NCBI GenBank assembly: GCA_010279815.1
Contig: QEOQ01000451.1
Coordinates: 730,591 to 794,590, forward strand
Direction: 5' to 3'
Source: Brachionus plicatilis
Lineage: Eukaryota; Rotifera; Eurotatoria; Ploima; Brachionidae
DNA length: 64,000 bases
This document shows positions 33,801 through 45,499 of the stretch, in pieces. How positions within the stretch are numbered: the first letter of the stretch is position 1; each line of letters starts with the position of its first letter. A model generated the notes under the pieces. That model worked only from the letters and a program-made list of their open reading frames with translations, had not been told where the DNA came from and did not search any database. A program made the position numbers and the translations under genes.

Positions 33801-34852
33801 ATGTTTGATGAATCAGTATTTAAATTTCCTTCACCCCCTGCTTGAACTTCATTAGCATTATGGTCTGCCAATGCTTGCCTTAATGATAAATCAGCATTCG
33901 CTAAGTTTTGAATGTCATTAATATCATTTAATTGTTGATCTAAATTTTTTCTTGATTTTTTCAAATTTTCGGCATTCAAAGAATCAATATAGGGGTTATT
34001 TTCTATGTCGTCAGTTGGAAATTGATTTGAAGTGCATGTAGAACCCGAAATTCCTGGAAGCGCTCTAGCGCTTAGATTCCCATACATACCTGGGTAACTT
34101 AATCCGCCTGGATAGCCATAACTGTTTAGGCCATAGCAAGGATGACCAGCCATTTGATATGAAGGTTGATATGAAGGTTGTCCAGTCAAACCAGAATATT
34201 GGTCATTTAAAATTGACAAACAATTTGATGGGTTCGATACAGCAACTTGCTGATTATCCAATACTGTACCAGTTCCGATTTGAGTCGAGTCAATTGTTGA
34301 TGGTAATGCGCATGGATATGATGGATTTGGGCCGTATGCAGCCCCATAAGGAGAATAGGCATGTGATAATGGAGCTGGTAAAATTGGACTTGGAGGAAAC
34401 GTTGAATGTGGAAGATAAGGCCCTGGAATACCAAACGGTGGTGGACAAGGATGCATAGGATGATGAGAAAAGCATGAAGGTGGAGCGCCAAATGGAAGAG
34501 GAAAAGCTCCCATTGGCGACGGAAATGGAGGAGGCAAAACTCCCATTGATGGAGGAAATGGTAGAAATGGGCCGGCACCCATGGATTGAGGACATGGTGC
34601 TGGTAATGCTAGGGGCATTGAGCCTCGCGGTGCGAACATAGGAGGAGGAGCTGGTAGCATTGGACGAAATGGTCGCTGAGGAAAACCGTAAATAGGTGGT
34701 GGAGGAGGTGGAAGTATAGCTATACATGGTTTTTTTCTACGACAACATGCTGGTTGTGGTCGACATTGAGGTCTTGGAGCAGGGAAACAAATCATGGAAG
34801 GAGGACATGGTGGCGGACATGGTGGCACACATCTTGAGTTTCTTGCGCCCAT
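30815..34852 (-). CDS. Large myristoylation-type Pro/Gly/Tyr-rich repeat protein (three exons)
   Basis: Minus-strand gene with exons 34852-33670, 33618-32698 and 32151-30815. Introns are 51 nt (GTATGA..TATAG) and 546 nt (GTACTA..TCAAG). The spliced length, 3441 nt, is divisible by three and gives 1146 residues; both junctions rebuild a Gly codon in phase (..PYSG-MNAV.. and ..TSEG-TNGQ..). It starts MGARNSRCVPPC (Gly2, Ser6, Arg7: myristoylation-type), then a Cys/Pro-rich head with a CCRRKKPC patch, Pro/Met/Phe and Gly/Tyr-rich parts, and a 33-residue repeat (GIAFNQNSPEYQGKNPYSG..). About 17 units of 11 residues (GSGSPYGQGVP) and a basic Ser/Lys-rich C-terminus follow. No signal peptide. It is the largest member of the local family. 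Composition suggests a filament- or layer-forming structural protein; this is inference. The phase match makes the join likely, but no transcript was seen. Confidence 0.75.
31600..32130 (-). repeat. 33-nt coding tandem repeat, about 17 units
   Basis: Plus-strand units of the type CCAGGTACCCCTTGTCCATA plus 13 nt, encoding GSGSPYGQGVP on the minus strand. Units differ by a few bases. Some units carry a TSG insert (GTSGVP/GTSGIP). All keep frame. Confidence 0.85.
32712..32935 (-). repeat. 99-nt coding tandem repeat, two units and a part
   Basis: GAATAAGGATTTTGCCCTGA recurs at 32712 and 32811, exactly 99 nt apart, with a partial third unit near 32910. Each unit encodes 33 residues of exon 2 of the minus-strand repeat protein. 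Near identity indicates recent duplication. Confidence 0.85.
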
Positions 34853-34859
34853 TTTGAAT

Positions 34860-35450
34860 TTTTAAAAAAGGGAGTAGGATTTTACTAGAATAAGGGTATT
34901 TTATTTTTAAAATTGAATTTAATTCAATATTTAAATTTAAGATTTATAAAATTGAGAACTATTATTTATATTTATATCTAACAATTACTTCATAGTTAGA
35001 CATATCTTAAAATTCTAGTAACGCTTAAGTTTCTTGATTTTGTTTTTTTTTTTAAATTATCTAATTGATAAAAGTTTCAAAATCGAGCCATTGTGTGCAG
35101 TCACTAGCTAATTTCACTTTTTTCTTTAAGTCAATATCTTTTACCAAAGTATTAAGACAATAGAAGCGAAATATATTTAAGCTTTTTTTCCCAATGGCAC
35201 AAATAAGCGATAGAACGATCTTTCAAAGCATTATCACGCTTATGAAAATGACAACTAATATGAAAATAGTTTAGATTTGACATATCAAAACTTTCATATA
35301 ATTTGCACGCATGAAAAGATTTGGTTTCTTTTATTTAACTAGATACTGCTGATTTATAAAATTCTAATCTTATATTTGACAAAAATTAAAAATTTTTAAA
35401 AATTTATTTATTTTAACCAAAATTAGCCAGAAAGCCAAAAAGAAAATTTC
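34860..35450. other. Spacer between two minus-strand genes
   Basis: AT-rich; carries the upstream flank of the gene starting at 34852 and the 3' flank of the gene ending at 35457. No other feature seen. Confidence 0.45.
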
Positions 35451-35456
35451 AACAAT

Positions 35457-35873
35457 TTATTGATGAACTGAAGTGTAATTATACGAGCCAGAGGGCATCT
35501 TGTTACTATTTTGAGAAGAAATAGAAGGAATTGTACTTGAACTACATGAAAGACCAAAACTTCCGTCAATTGAACTTGTCTTGGGAGGATACAGATCTTG
35601 GTTCATGACTCTGGGTTGATTTTGAAATTTTGCAGGGACAATTTGTTGAACAGGAGGCTTATAATTTTGAAATTGAGTTGTGGCTGGTATTGAATAGTTT
35701 GGATAAAATTGAGGCTGCGCTTGCACAGCATTAGGCTGTAATTGCGGATATGATGGATTATTATAGTACTGCATATTTGGATAATAATAGTTATTGTATG
35801 GGTTGACAAAATTGCTAGGAAAATTTAATTCCGACGATTTTTCTTTGCTATTTTTAGCCTGCTTAGAGCCCAT
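35457..35873 (-). CDS. Myristoylation-type Asn/Tyr/Gln/Pro-rich protein
   Basis: Encodes 138 residues on the minus strand, no intron. The start MGSKQAKNSKEKSS has Gly2, Ala6 and Lys7 followed by a basic stretch, as in proteins held at the plasma membrane by myristate plus basic residues. The rest is low-complexity, rich in Asn, Tyr, Pro, Gln and Ser (NPYNNYYYPN, then QPQFYPNY), with a Ser-rich end (CSSSTIPSISSQNSN). Unlike its neighbours it has a single Cys. No domain recognised. Placed at the edge of the 17.4-35.9 kb cluster, it shares the N-terminal pattern and disordered composition; a related job is inferred. Confidence 0.7.
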   Translation of the reverse strand: MGSKQAKNSKEKSSELNFPSNFVNPYNNYYYPNMQYYNNPSYPQLQPNAVQAQPQFYPNYSIPATTQFQNYKPPVQQIVPAKFQNQPRVMNQDLYPPKTSSIDGSFGLSCSSSTIPSISSQNSNKMPSGSYNYTSVHQ

Positions 35874-37365
35874 TATAAAAATCAGATTTTTTATTTTTTA
35901 TTAAGAATTTTGTTCTAAGTATTTATTATGATCTGTTAGGTCATTCCGAACCCATTTTTGAGTCATTATTACCTTGAAAATTATTAAATTGTTGATTTGA
36001 AAAATTTAGGCGATTATTAAGATAATAGCATGATAAAATTAGGATTGATTCTATTTTGTTTATGCTTGATAAAATGCCTACAGAGATTTAGAAAAAAAAA
36101 GTCATTTTAGTGATTGAGCTCAAAAGAAAAAAATGAGTCAACATTCTAATTAATTTCTGATAAAGAACAATTAAAATATTTAGACAAAAAATTTATTTTT
36201 TCACCAATTCAAAATAATATTTGTAGCCTCCCATTATAATTCCTATTGACCTAATTGAAATTTGTTTTTTTCACAAATTTCCAAAATAATATTAATTAAT
36301 ATTGCCTTATATTTTAGATGATTCTTTAAAAACAAAAAATTTCTATCGGAAATTATAGTTATTATGAAATACAGTTTAAAAAAACATTTTAAATCTTAAA
36401 ATTATACATCTGGCTTTCAAAAATTTTTTCTAATACTGCAAAATGATGAATTGAAGAATTATTTTATTTTTTATATTTGATCACAATGGTTTACTTAATT
36501 TGCATTTGATCTGATATTCAAGAATTATTCGTAATTAAAAATATATTAGGTCATATGATTTAGAAAAATGTGAGCAAATTTATCGTATGCATCAAAAATA
36601 AATTATCAATCATTTTTAGGCAATTTTTTCAACAAATTACGTTAATTAACGTTGCTGTTACTAGAATTTACGCGAGACCTTAAAATTAAATCATTAATAA
36701 TTTTTTTATATATTTATAAAATACTTTTTCTCCAATGGTTTTACTGGAAAAATCTTCGCCATGTTAAAAAGAGTTTAATTTTTGCCTCTTAAATTAATTA
36801 AGTAGACACAGTAACTGTGGTTTTGTTCGAATTATTCAAAATTAATCTATTGATTAATATTTTTTAATTAATTTAAAAAAAATGCGAATTTATTTTGATT
36901 AATTATTTGAAAAATTTTATTAACTCCAATATTTTCTTTCCATCTCTCAAATAGTCAAATGCTTACCCAATATATTTTAGAAACTATTTAGGAAAGATGC
37001 AAAAAAATTGACTCTCCCAATGGTACCCTTCAAAGTTTTCCTATCAAATAATTGTCCATATTCTATCAACCATTAAATTAAAAATTAATCACTCCATTCT
37101 CTCATAGCCTGAAAATTATTCGTATTTTGATTTAATTAACTTTTTTGATTTTGTTTAAAAAAAAGTTGATTAAAAAGAATAAAAAAACCAATAAAAGAAA
37201 AAAGAACAAAAAAAATAAAATAATTAAAGGCCATGTTCAAACAAACTTGGTAGTACATCTATTCAAAAAGTCATTAGTGTGGTAAACTTGGGAGCAGATC
37301 ATAATTTCGATTTCTGAAAGTTTTTCTGAGTGAGGATTTTATGATAAAAGTAACTTTAGTAACTG

Positions 37366-37392
37366 TCATGGACGATGATTCATCGTCCATGA
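37366..37392. repeat. Perfect 13-bp-arm palindrome
   Basis: TCATGGACGATGA, one T, then its exact complement TCATCGTCCATGA. At about 45% G+C it stands out from the surrounding DNA. Could be a binding site for a dimeric protein or the centre of a small inverted-repeat element. Confidence 0.7.
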
Positions 37393-37659
37393 AGTGTTTA
37401 TTGAAAAAAAATAATTATAAAAGTGTAATTGGCGAAGTTAAATGATTGATTTAGATTTTTTTAATATTTTTTATTTAACAGATTTGGTCAAGTTTTGATC
37501 TAAGTATCCTTCAACCGTTAAATTATATTTAGCGAAAATATCGAAAGCGAAAAGCTAATTAAATAAAAATAAAAAAATATGAAAAAAATAAAGTTAAAAT
37601 AACATAAGTTAAAAAGTAGATAAATATTAAAATTAAATTAGATAAATTTTGACAGAGAG

Positions 37660-37745
37660 TAACTGAATACATATTTTTAAATATTTGATGATTCAGGAAA
37701 AAAGAAGAAATAGTAAGGTAGCAATTACACAATGGAGTTGGGTAC
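37660..37745 (+). repeat. Dispersed repeat, copy A
   Basis: Contains CAGGAAAAAAGAAGAAATAG and GGTAGCAATTACACAATGGAG. Related copies occur at 42345-42415 and 48083-48150. Confidence 0.5.
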
Positions 37746-38060
37746 TTGATGTATCCTTTATTCGAAACCTTTGTTAAAAGTAAACTTATTCTTTTTTAAG
37801 GCATGTCATATAAATTGAACATTGCTCTTGTAGAAAAAAAAAATTATTTATAATGATGTAATTTAAAATATGTTTGTTTGTTTTTATTATTGTTTTTTTT
37901 TTACTGGGCAGAAGGAGCTTCACTTCGAATGTGCAGTATGCGCTCTTTTCGAATGTTAGCTCGAAGCCTTTTTAAATTAATTTTTAAATAAAAATAACTA
38001 TTAAAAAAAAAAAAGTTAAAATCAATGATCATTTTTTACTGATATGTCATTATTTCATTT

Positions 38061-38395
38061 ATTGACATGTCCCCAATTCGGATAATTACGTTAATTATCA
38101 CCTTTAATTCAGATTTCAAATTTTAACACATTATTATCAAAATTTTCCAAATTGTTTCAAAATTCTTTTTTTTGTGTTAATTTACGTAAAATTACCAAAA
38201 GCCCTAGTATCCCGGTTCATTTAAATTTAGGAGGAAAAAAAAAAGAGTTCTTAATTATTCAATTTTTAGCCTAATCATCCGAATATAGTGACATGTCACT
38301 ATAGAATCTTTTACATGTTATAACAGCGTGTCACTAAAATAGATTACTCTATTTTAAAGACATGTCACTCAATTCGGATGATTACGTTAATTTTT
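38061..38395. repeat. GACATGTC-containing repeat block before ARID2
   Basis: GACATGTC followed by CAATTCGGATAATTACGTTAAT-like sequence (38063-38096) recurs as GACATGTCACTCAATTCGGAT.. (38362-38393). An inverted copy (AATCATCCGAATATAGTGAC..) lies at 38273-38303. It looks like a small inverted-repeat element ending about 420 nt before the ARID2 start. Confidence 0.5.
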
Positions 38396-38818
38396 TCAAA
38401 GAAAAAAACTGAACTTTATTTAGACTTAAATTAGTATTGAATAAGTACTGGGCTAATTTTTTATAAAATCAAGTCAAAATTTCACTTCGCTAAATTGTTC
38501 TTGAATTTAGCAACAAACTTTTAAAAAACTAACTTTAAGTTAAAACAATTATGATCCAGAAAAACAACAACAACAAGACAAAATAATGTCTTCAATCTCT
38601 TAAAACATTATTACAACTTATTACCTGTTTGTGCAAAATGTATGCCATAACTCAGTCATTGCATCAAATAAAATTTAAAATCCTCAAAAATTTAAATTAA
38701 AAATTTAAAAAAATAATCTACCTTTTTCGAATTAGTGTGTGACACAGCAGCGTTCCAATCCGGGCTATGTTTTTACAACAACCAAAGCAGTAAATTTACT
38801 TTCAGCCAGCATTCCAAC

Positions 38819-41800
38819 ATGGACAACCAAAATGTATCAAATGAAAACCGGCCCATGTACGAACCTCCATTGGCCAAGAGCGCTGACAATGAAATCAAAT
38901 TTAAAAAACTCAAAAATAAAGAAGACTTTTACAATCGCCTGATCGAATTCCACAGACACAAAAATGTAAATACCCCACTAGTCACCTTTCCGACTTTGAA
39001 CGGAAAATTGATCGACTTAAAAAAGCTCTACAACATTGTCATCGGCTTTGGCGGCTGGGAACGAGTGTGCGAAAAGGACAAATGGAACGATGTTGGCCTC
39101 GAGCTCGACTCCAAATTGTTCAAATCGTGTCTGAATGGCGGACACGCACTCAAAACCATTTATATCCGCTACCTGAGTATGTACGAAAAATTCGACCATC
39201 AAATGTCATATGGTGCCAGTGTGAGCCAAGGCGCCAGTCTTTCATCCCTCTTGGACCCATTGCACAACTTTAACCACTCTCTTCCACATTCTATGAGCGT
39301 AAATGTAATTTCTTCCATTTCTGGCCAAATTGACAGACCAAGCCTGGGATACCATAAGCATTCGGTGCCCAATTTGGACGACACACACGACCCGGACATG
39401 AACAGAAGACGCTTCAGCTATCTAATTGATTTGACGCCCATGAACTACTCTTATTGCCAGCACAGCGCCACCGCTGGTCCCACTAGCTCCCACTTGAGTC
39501 CCAATCCATACGAAAAACTCGAGATCTCACTAATCAGCGGCCTGCCTAACGAAGTCGACTTTGTGTTCAACTCGATGGTTCTGATGTCCAGCGAGGAAAG
39601 CAACTCGTTCAAAATTTACCAATCGCCAAGGCTCATCAGTCTCATTTTAGCTCATGTGGGCTTTTTTGGCCAAAAAGACAAGTACAACCTCAGGCCTTTG
39701 TACGAACACTACTGGTTCAGGCCGACACGGTCCGACACCATGGATGCACAGGAATTGTTCGAGAAATTTTTGTCAAATACAGACTGGAAGTTGTTGAGTG
39801 AAAAATACGAAAAGTGGACTTGTGAGGCCTATGCGAGAAGAGACTTTGGAAAATTTTGGCACCATTTGGTTCAGATACCGGAGGAAGATTTTGGTCAGAG
39901 TGAAATTTTGGGCTCGATTTTGCCTGGCCAGGACTTGGGCGAAAAAAACGAGAGCATTTTAAATTTGAGCGAAATTCGCCACGACTTGTCCGATCCTCTG
40001 GTTCCGTTCAGTGTCGAGTACAAGCGCATCGAACAAGTCCTGGTCATTTTGAACAATTTGTCTTTTGAGGAAATAAACGCTGACTTTATGACCAAGTGTC
40101 AAGTGCTGTTCGAATTTTTGTGTGTGTGTTTGTATTGTTCGAATCCAGTTTATGAGATCAGAAAGCATGCGTTGGACATCTTGGCAAACATAAGCCGAAA
40201 GTTGAAGCTCAGATTTTTGAGCGACAGACACAAACGAATGTTGCTCAATGCCATGTATCATTTGATTGTGGGCCAAGAGGAAATAAACTACTCGACTTTT
40301 GAGAGCCGAATAGTGCCGATTTTGGACCGGTTCGAGTTGATCCGCGGCCTCGAAATTCTCACTAAACTTTGTGCCCAGGAGCAGCTTGAGAGTTTGGCTG
40401 ACGAAGACTTTTTAAACAATGAAAAAGTCCTATGCAAATTCAGTGTGCAGTTCAAAAATGGCCAAAATGTCCTGTTGCTGGAAAGAGTTGTTTTGCGCAT
40501 TCAAGAAATGCTGCCTGTCCAAGACTTGCTTATTTTGCTGCATTCTCTTGAGTTTATGTACAATATAAGTCAGTTTAATGAGTTTATATGCAATTTGATC
40601 ATGGACTGTTCGCAGGATAAACTGATATCGGTGTTGGTTAATTTGTTGACTCTGGACATGTCTCACTTTGATGTTTCGGGCAATTCGGATGATCAAATTA
40701 AAATGTACAAAATTATGCCCAGCAGTGGACAAGTTATATCAGTAGCTCCGGTACAGCAAAATACCAACCAAATTCCGCAAATTAGCATTCAGTCACAAAA
40801 TATTCAAAAAACGCCATCCTTACTACAGCAGACTTTGAACAATCAACAATTCAACAATTCAATTGCAAAACCTCCTCTAGCTCAAAATCGTAGGTTTAAT
40901 TTTAAAAAAATTTTAATCATTAACTTTTTGATAGTTAAAATGAATGCCTTTTTTATATAAATTTATGATTGCGTCACTTAAAACCAGAATTGTTTAAAAG
41001 TCCCAAATTTAAATCAAAGTCATTTGAATTTGGGTTTGACTTAAGACTTGTAACTTTAAAAAAACCCTGCCAAAAACACAGAACCCAAAAAATTATTTTT
41101 CCAGACTTGTTTATAAGGCGCAGTCAATGACTCAAAATTTTTTTTTATCAACCGTCCAAGTCCGGACTTTTTTCCTTTTTTAAAAAAAATCCCAAAAACA
41201 TGAATTTTTTGCCGTTCCAGGAAGTTATTGTGGCGGCCTAGTCATAAAGTCCAAGTCATAAATTCGACTTCAAATTTTTTTACTTAGACTTAAAACTGGG
41301 ACTTATAAACAAGTCTGTATTTTTTGTAATTTTCCAAAAAAAAAATTATTTTTAATTTTTCGTCTTATTTATTATTATTATTATTATTGAACTAACCTCC
41401 TTTTGGAAGAAGTAAATTTAAAAGAATTAAAAAAAAAATATTTTTTGAAAATAAAATTAGAAAAGAAAAACTTGTTTCTTGATTAGTTCATTTAAAATCA
41501 TTTTTTAGTGTTTAAACCTACAGAACTCAATGGAGTCAGAAATACTTTTAATGTTTTCTTGATTTTGAACAAAAAATGATTGAAATCAAAATATTCAATT
41601 CCTGGAACAATAAATATTTAGAGAATGCGATGGCAATGAAGATGAGAGTAACCACGATAATTTTTTATCAAACTTGTGCAAAAGTAAAAAAATCCTAAAT
41701 GTCTTTTCAAAGTCATTATTTTTCATTCTTTTTTTAAATCCTTTTTAATTGTTAAAAAAGCTAAGTTAAATGGCTTTTTTTTTAAATTTGAAAAAATTGA

Positions 41801-44800
41801 CTTTGAACGAAATAGAAAAGCAATTTAAGATCTATGGAAATTTCAAAAGTAGGAAGTAAAGGCTAGAGTTTGGAATCTAATACAAAATTAGTCTTTTTTT
41901 AATATTTTGTAAACATTTTTTTTAAAGAAAATTGAGCTTAATCTGAAATTTTATATTTAATAAGAATTTTTAACATAAAATCATTAAGTAAAAATTAGAG
42001 ATAAAATTAAAGTCATCTTAAAATTAACATTCCAAATTAAAAAAATTTAAAAAAAAAAATTTTTATTTATTAATTGGATAATATGTATATATGATATATT
42101 AATGAATAATTTTAACTCTGATCAATCCAATTATAGGTGTAACAAGCGAATTCATTTTTGACATTCTTAAGATTTAATTTTTTTTTTTCGGTTCAACTAA
42201 TATTTTCTTTGTAAAGTATGTTCTATTAAATATTTTGTATAGGTGTCAATCTATGTGATTGGAATATAAGAGACAAAAGATCAATTTTAAAATAAACTAA
42301 ATAATTAACCAATATTCAAAGGAGAGCTTTGAAATAACTAGAGGTAAGACATGTTTAAATATTTGAAAGCTCAAGCAAAAAAGAAGAAATTACTAGGTAG
42401 CAAATACACATATATTTTTTTGATGAAGTTACAGCTAATTATGAAAAATGTTTTTAAAAGGAAAGATTAGATTTTGTTCTATTTTAAAAAAAGAGAAAGT
42501 AATTGTTATATTAAGAAATTTCAATAATTAAATCCGAAACAATATTTAATAATAATTCTGATTCCAAGCGTTTTCTGTTAAAAACTATAATTTCAACATT
42601 TTTTAACAAGTAGTAAAATACAAACCAATGTAGAAAAAAATGTTTGATTTTTTTTAAAGCCCTTTTTTTTGATTCATGATATAAATTTAACACTAATGAA
42701 TTTTTTTTCCTAAACTTGAATTAATATATTACTGAAGTTCAATTGTTAAGACTTTTTGAAGCTTTTTGAATAAATAAAAAGAAAAAAGAAAGATAAAAAT
42801 TGCTAAAGATTCATGACGTGCCCGATCATTTTTTGAGTTCTATTATTTATAGTCCTAAGAAAAAAAATTGTCACGAAAATGATAGATTGTAATAAAATTT
42901 ATAATTTATTAGAAAAACATCTTTTTTACACACTAAAATAAAACTAGAAAATAAATAAATAATAATTTTTGTTTATAAAACAAGTCCCAGAACCATTTCT
43001 TTTGACATCGTTTCGATTCTATTGTTTTAGATACAGTTTGATCGAAATTAATTCAAAAACTTTATGTGAAATAATCTCTTAAGAAATTTTTTAAAATAAT
43101 AATAGTATGATAGCTTTTTTCAGTCGAAAATTTTGAGCCTTAAAAGACTAATTCTTAATTAAGATAAAATTAATTTTTATTTCCGCATTTGTCTAAAATT
43201 ATTTTGCAATTTTCAAAATTTGAATATGTTTAATATGATTTGAATTCAAATTTTTATTAAAATAATATTTTTTAAGTTTTTTGAAAAAAAATTAACTAAA
43301 AAAATTCTAATTCACAAATAAATTCAGATAAAAAATAAAATGTTTTTATATGAACACTAGTTAAACTATCTACACACTTGGTTTACTAGATATGATTATA
43401 TAATTATTTTAAAATGAGCAGTTCATTATTTATTATTAAATTCTAATATTTAATGATACCCTTTTTGATTATATTAATACAAATTCTAATAACATTTTTA
43501 TTATTATTATATTTAATGATTTAATTAATTTTTTTAGTTCCGATCAGAATTCAGCCTTTGATAAACAGCGAACAACAAGCCAGAACCATTCTACGCAATT
43601 GGTTTAACTCGAAATAAAAATTTTATTTCTTAACTAATATATTTAAAATTATAAAGGCTATTAACGTGTTTTCAAAAAGACCCCAATTCAGAACTTTCCA
43701 AAACGCAACTTTATCCATATTACCAGCAAATATCAAAATATAACAATTGGCCTATTCTTACAATACCAGTATTCTTTGAAATTTTAAAGTAAGTTTTCAA
43801 TTAATTTTTTTTTTAATTTAAAAATAAAATAATTTTTTAGTACTACATTTCCGCACCTCCGCTATGATGAAGAAACAAATAAATTACACGGACTGAAGCT
43901 TGTTTTGAATTTAAAGCAGCAACTAGAGCTCAAAGAAAAATTTGCTTCAATTAGAAGCGAACCGATTCCGCCAGGAACACAGAACCCTAAAATTAGCATG
44001 TCAGAATTCAGTGAGCAAAAAGCATCTGAAGAAAATTACAGCAGCCAAATGTCACTGTCTTCTCCACCAACTGTTTCAATCAACATGCCGTCCATCGGCA
44101 TGCCACTTTTGACACCTCCGCCTCCAATGGAAAGTTCAGATCAATCGGAAAAAAATATTTTAGCCAACGATACATATAAAGCAAACACAAACTCTTGTAA
44201 ATTAAAGGAAACATTAAATGCAGGTGATACGGAAATGATGGGTCAAAATGAAGATAGTACAATGTCAAATTCATCGTCATCAACATCGGGTGTATCAGCT
44301 TCAAATTCCAATTTGTCCAATAAAGATTCAAAACCGGATGAAAAAGCTAATAAGGAAAACAGTGCTGATTTAAAAAGAAAAATTGATTTAAAAGATACAA
44401 TAGAGACAAAAGCTTTAACCAAATTGTTGAATGAATCGTCACAGGACTCAAAATCCGACTCGTCAAGCTCATCAAGCCCGATAAAGAAAAAAAAACTAAA
44501 AATTAATGAAATGGAAGACTTTATGAACAAACCGATGGCGCCTATTACTATTGTGTCAAATCAATATTCAAATACTATTCAGGTTCAGTTTAAAAATGAT
44601 CAGACTAATCAGCCAATTTTAATCGCTCAGCCCATAATGGCACCTCAGCCTAATCAGCAAATAAATCAAGCAATACCTCAGATGGCTCCTCAACAAATTC
44701 CTCAAAACATTCAGTTTGTTCAGGTTAATCAAATTGACCCGACAAAAAGTAGTTCTTCCAATGGCAGCTTTTTATGTGAATGGAATAATTGCAATGAATT

Positions 44801-45483
44801 TTTTCCCACAGCAAAAGCGGTCTATATTCATGTATGTAAATCCCATTTGCTTAACAATGAGGCCAGTTGTGATCCTGAGGGTCAGTTGTGTTTGTGGTCA
44901 GGCTGTGATCAAATAAAGCGTCAAAAATGGTCACTAGTCAACCATTTACAAGTAAGCCAAATAGTGATACATTGTTAAATTTATAATTTTTTTGTTGTCC
45001 CTCTATAGGAACGGCATTGTAGTGAAAATGCAATGAGGAATGCAATGATTTGTAGGCAACAAGGAATTGTAAAAACTGTAAATAACCAGAACGCATTAAA
45101 CAATCAACTAAATAATTCCAAAGATGCAGCTTTGTTTGCAATTCAAAGGCATCATCGTCTTAAAAAAGAAGATTTTATTGTAAATAAATTAAAAATTTTA
45201 TATTTAAAATATAAAAAAATTCAATTAAAGTCACAGCAAGAAGGCCCAATAACAAAAAGTATTAGGCTGTTGTCTGCATTGATTTTGCGAAATTTGGCCG
45301 GAAATTCTCAAAAAGCAAAAAAGTATTTTTTTAGTGCTATTTTATTCAATTATTCAAAATTAATATAACTTTTCATAATTAAGAGTTCTTCAAAATTATG
45401 AGTCACAATTGGCAGTTATAGCTTTTGATTTATTAGAATCATCGGGGGCAGTATCAAGCTGCTTATGGCACTTAACTCATTGA
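38819..45483 (+). CDS. ARID2: ARID2 (BAF200), PBAF chromatin-remodelling subunit
   Basis: Exons 38819-40889, 43538-43601, 43657-43788, 43841-44951, 45009-45322 and 45384-45483. Introns are 2648, 55, 52, 57 and 61 nt; spliced length 3792 nt, 1263 residues (human 1835). Domains in order: ARID (about 33-125); an armadillo-like helical region containing SGLPNEVDFVFNSMVLMS and ILNNLSFEEIN, both near-identical to vertebrate ARID2; an RFX-type winged helix (about 690-770) split over three exons (LRNW-LLTCFQKDPNSELS.. FFEILN-TTFP); a Ser/Gln-rich linker shorter than in vertebrates; two C2H2 fingers (CEWNNC.., CLWSGC..NHLQ-ERH); and the conserved end EGPITKSIRLLSALILRN. All five junctions keep phase. 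The start is the first in-frame ATG; the frame is open further back to 38717, so an upstream exon is possible. ARID2 defines the PBAF form of SWI/SNF. Poly(A) signal at 45508. Confidence 0.93.
41102..41327. repeat. Inverted repeat in ARID2 intron 1
   Basis: CAGACTTGTTTATAAG (41102-41117) pairs perfectly with CTTATAAACAAGTCTG (41312-41327). The interior repeats GACTT/AAGTC words and holds AAGTCCGGACTT. It looks like a small foldback element. Confidence 0.6.
42345..42415 (+). repeat. Dispersed repeat, copy B (ARID2 intron 1)
   Basis: Contains GACATGTTTAAATATTTGAA, AAAAAGAAGAAATTACTAGG and TAGCAAATACACA, related to copies A (37660) and C (48083). Confidence 0.4.
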
Positions 45484-45499
45484 TGCATGTTCCATACTA

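Larger units (their letters stand above)
35880..38715. other. Intergenic region upstream of ARID2
   Basis: Mainly AT-rich. It contains a near-perfect palindrome (37366-37392), one copy of a dispersed repeat (37660-37745) and GACATGTC-containing repeats (38061-38395), listed separately. No gene found. Confidence 0.5.

Noticed and set aside
38735..38818. ARID2 starting at the GTG at 38735
   Set aside because: Animals rarely start at GTG; the first in-frame ATG is at 38819, just before conserved sequence. An upstream exon cannot be excluded.
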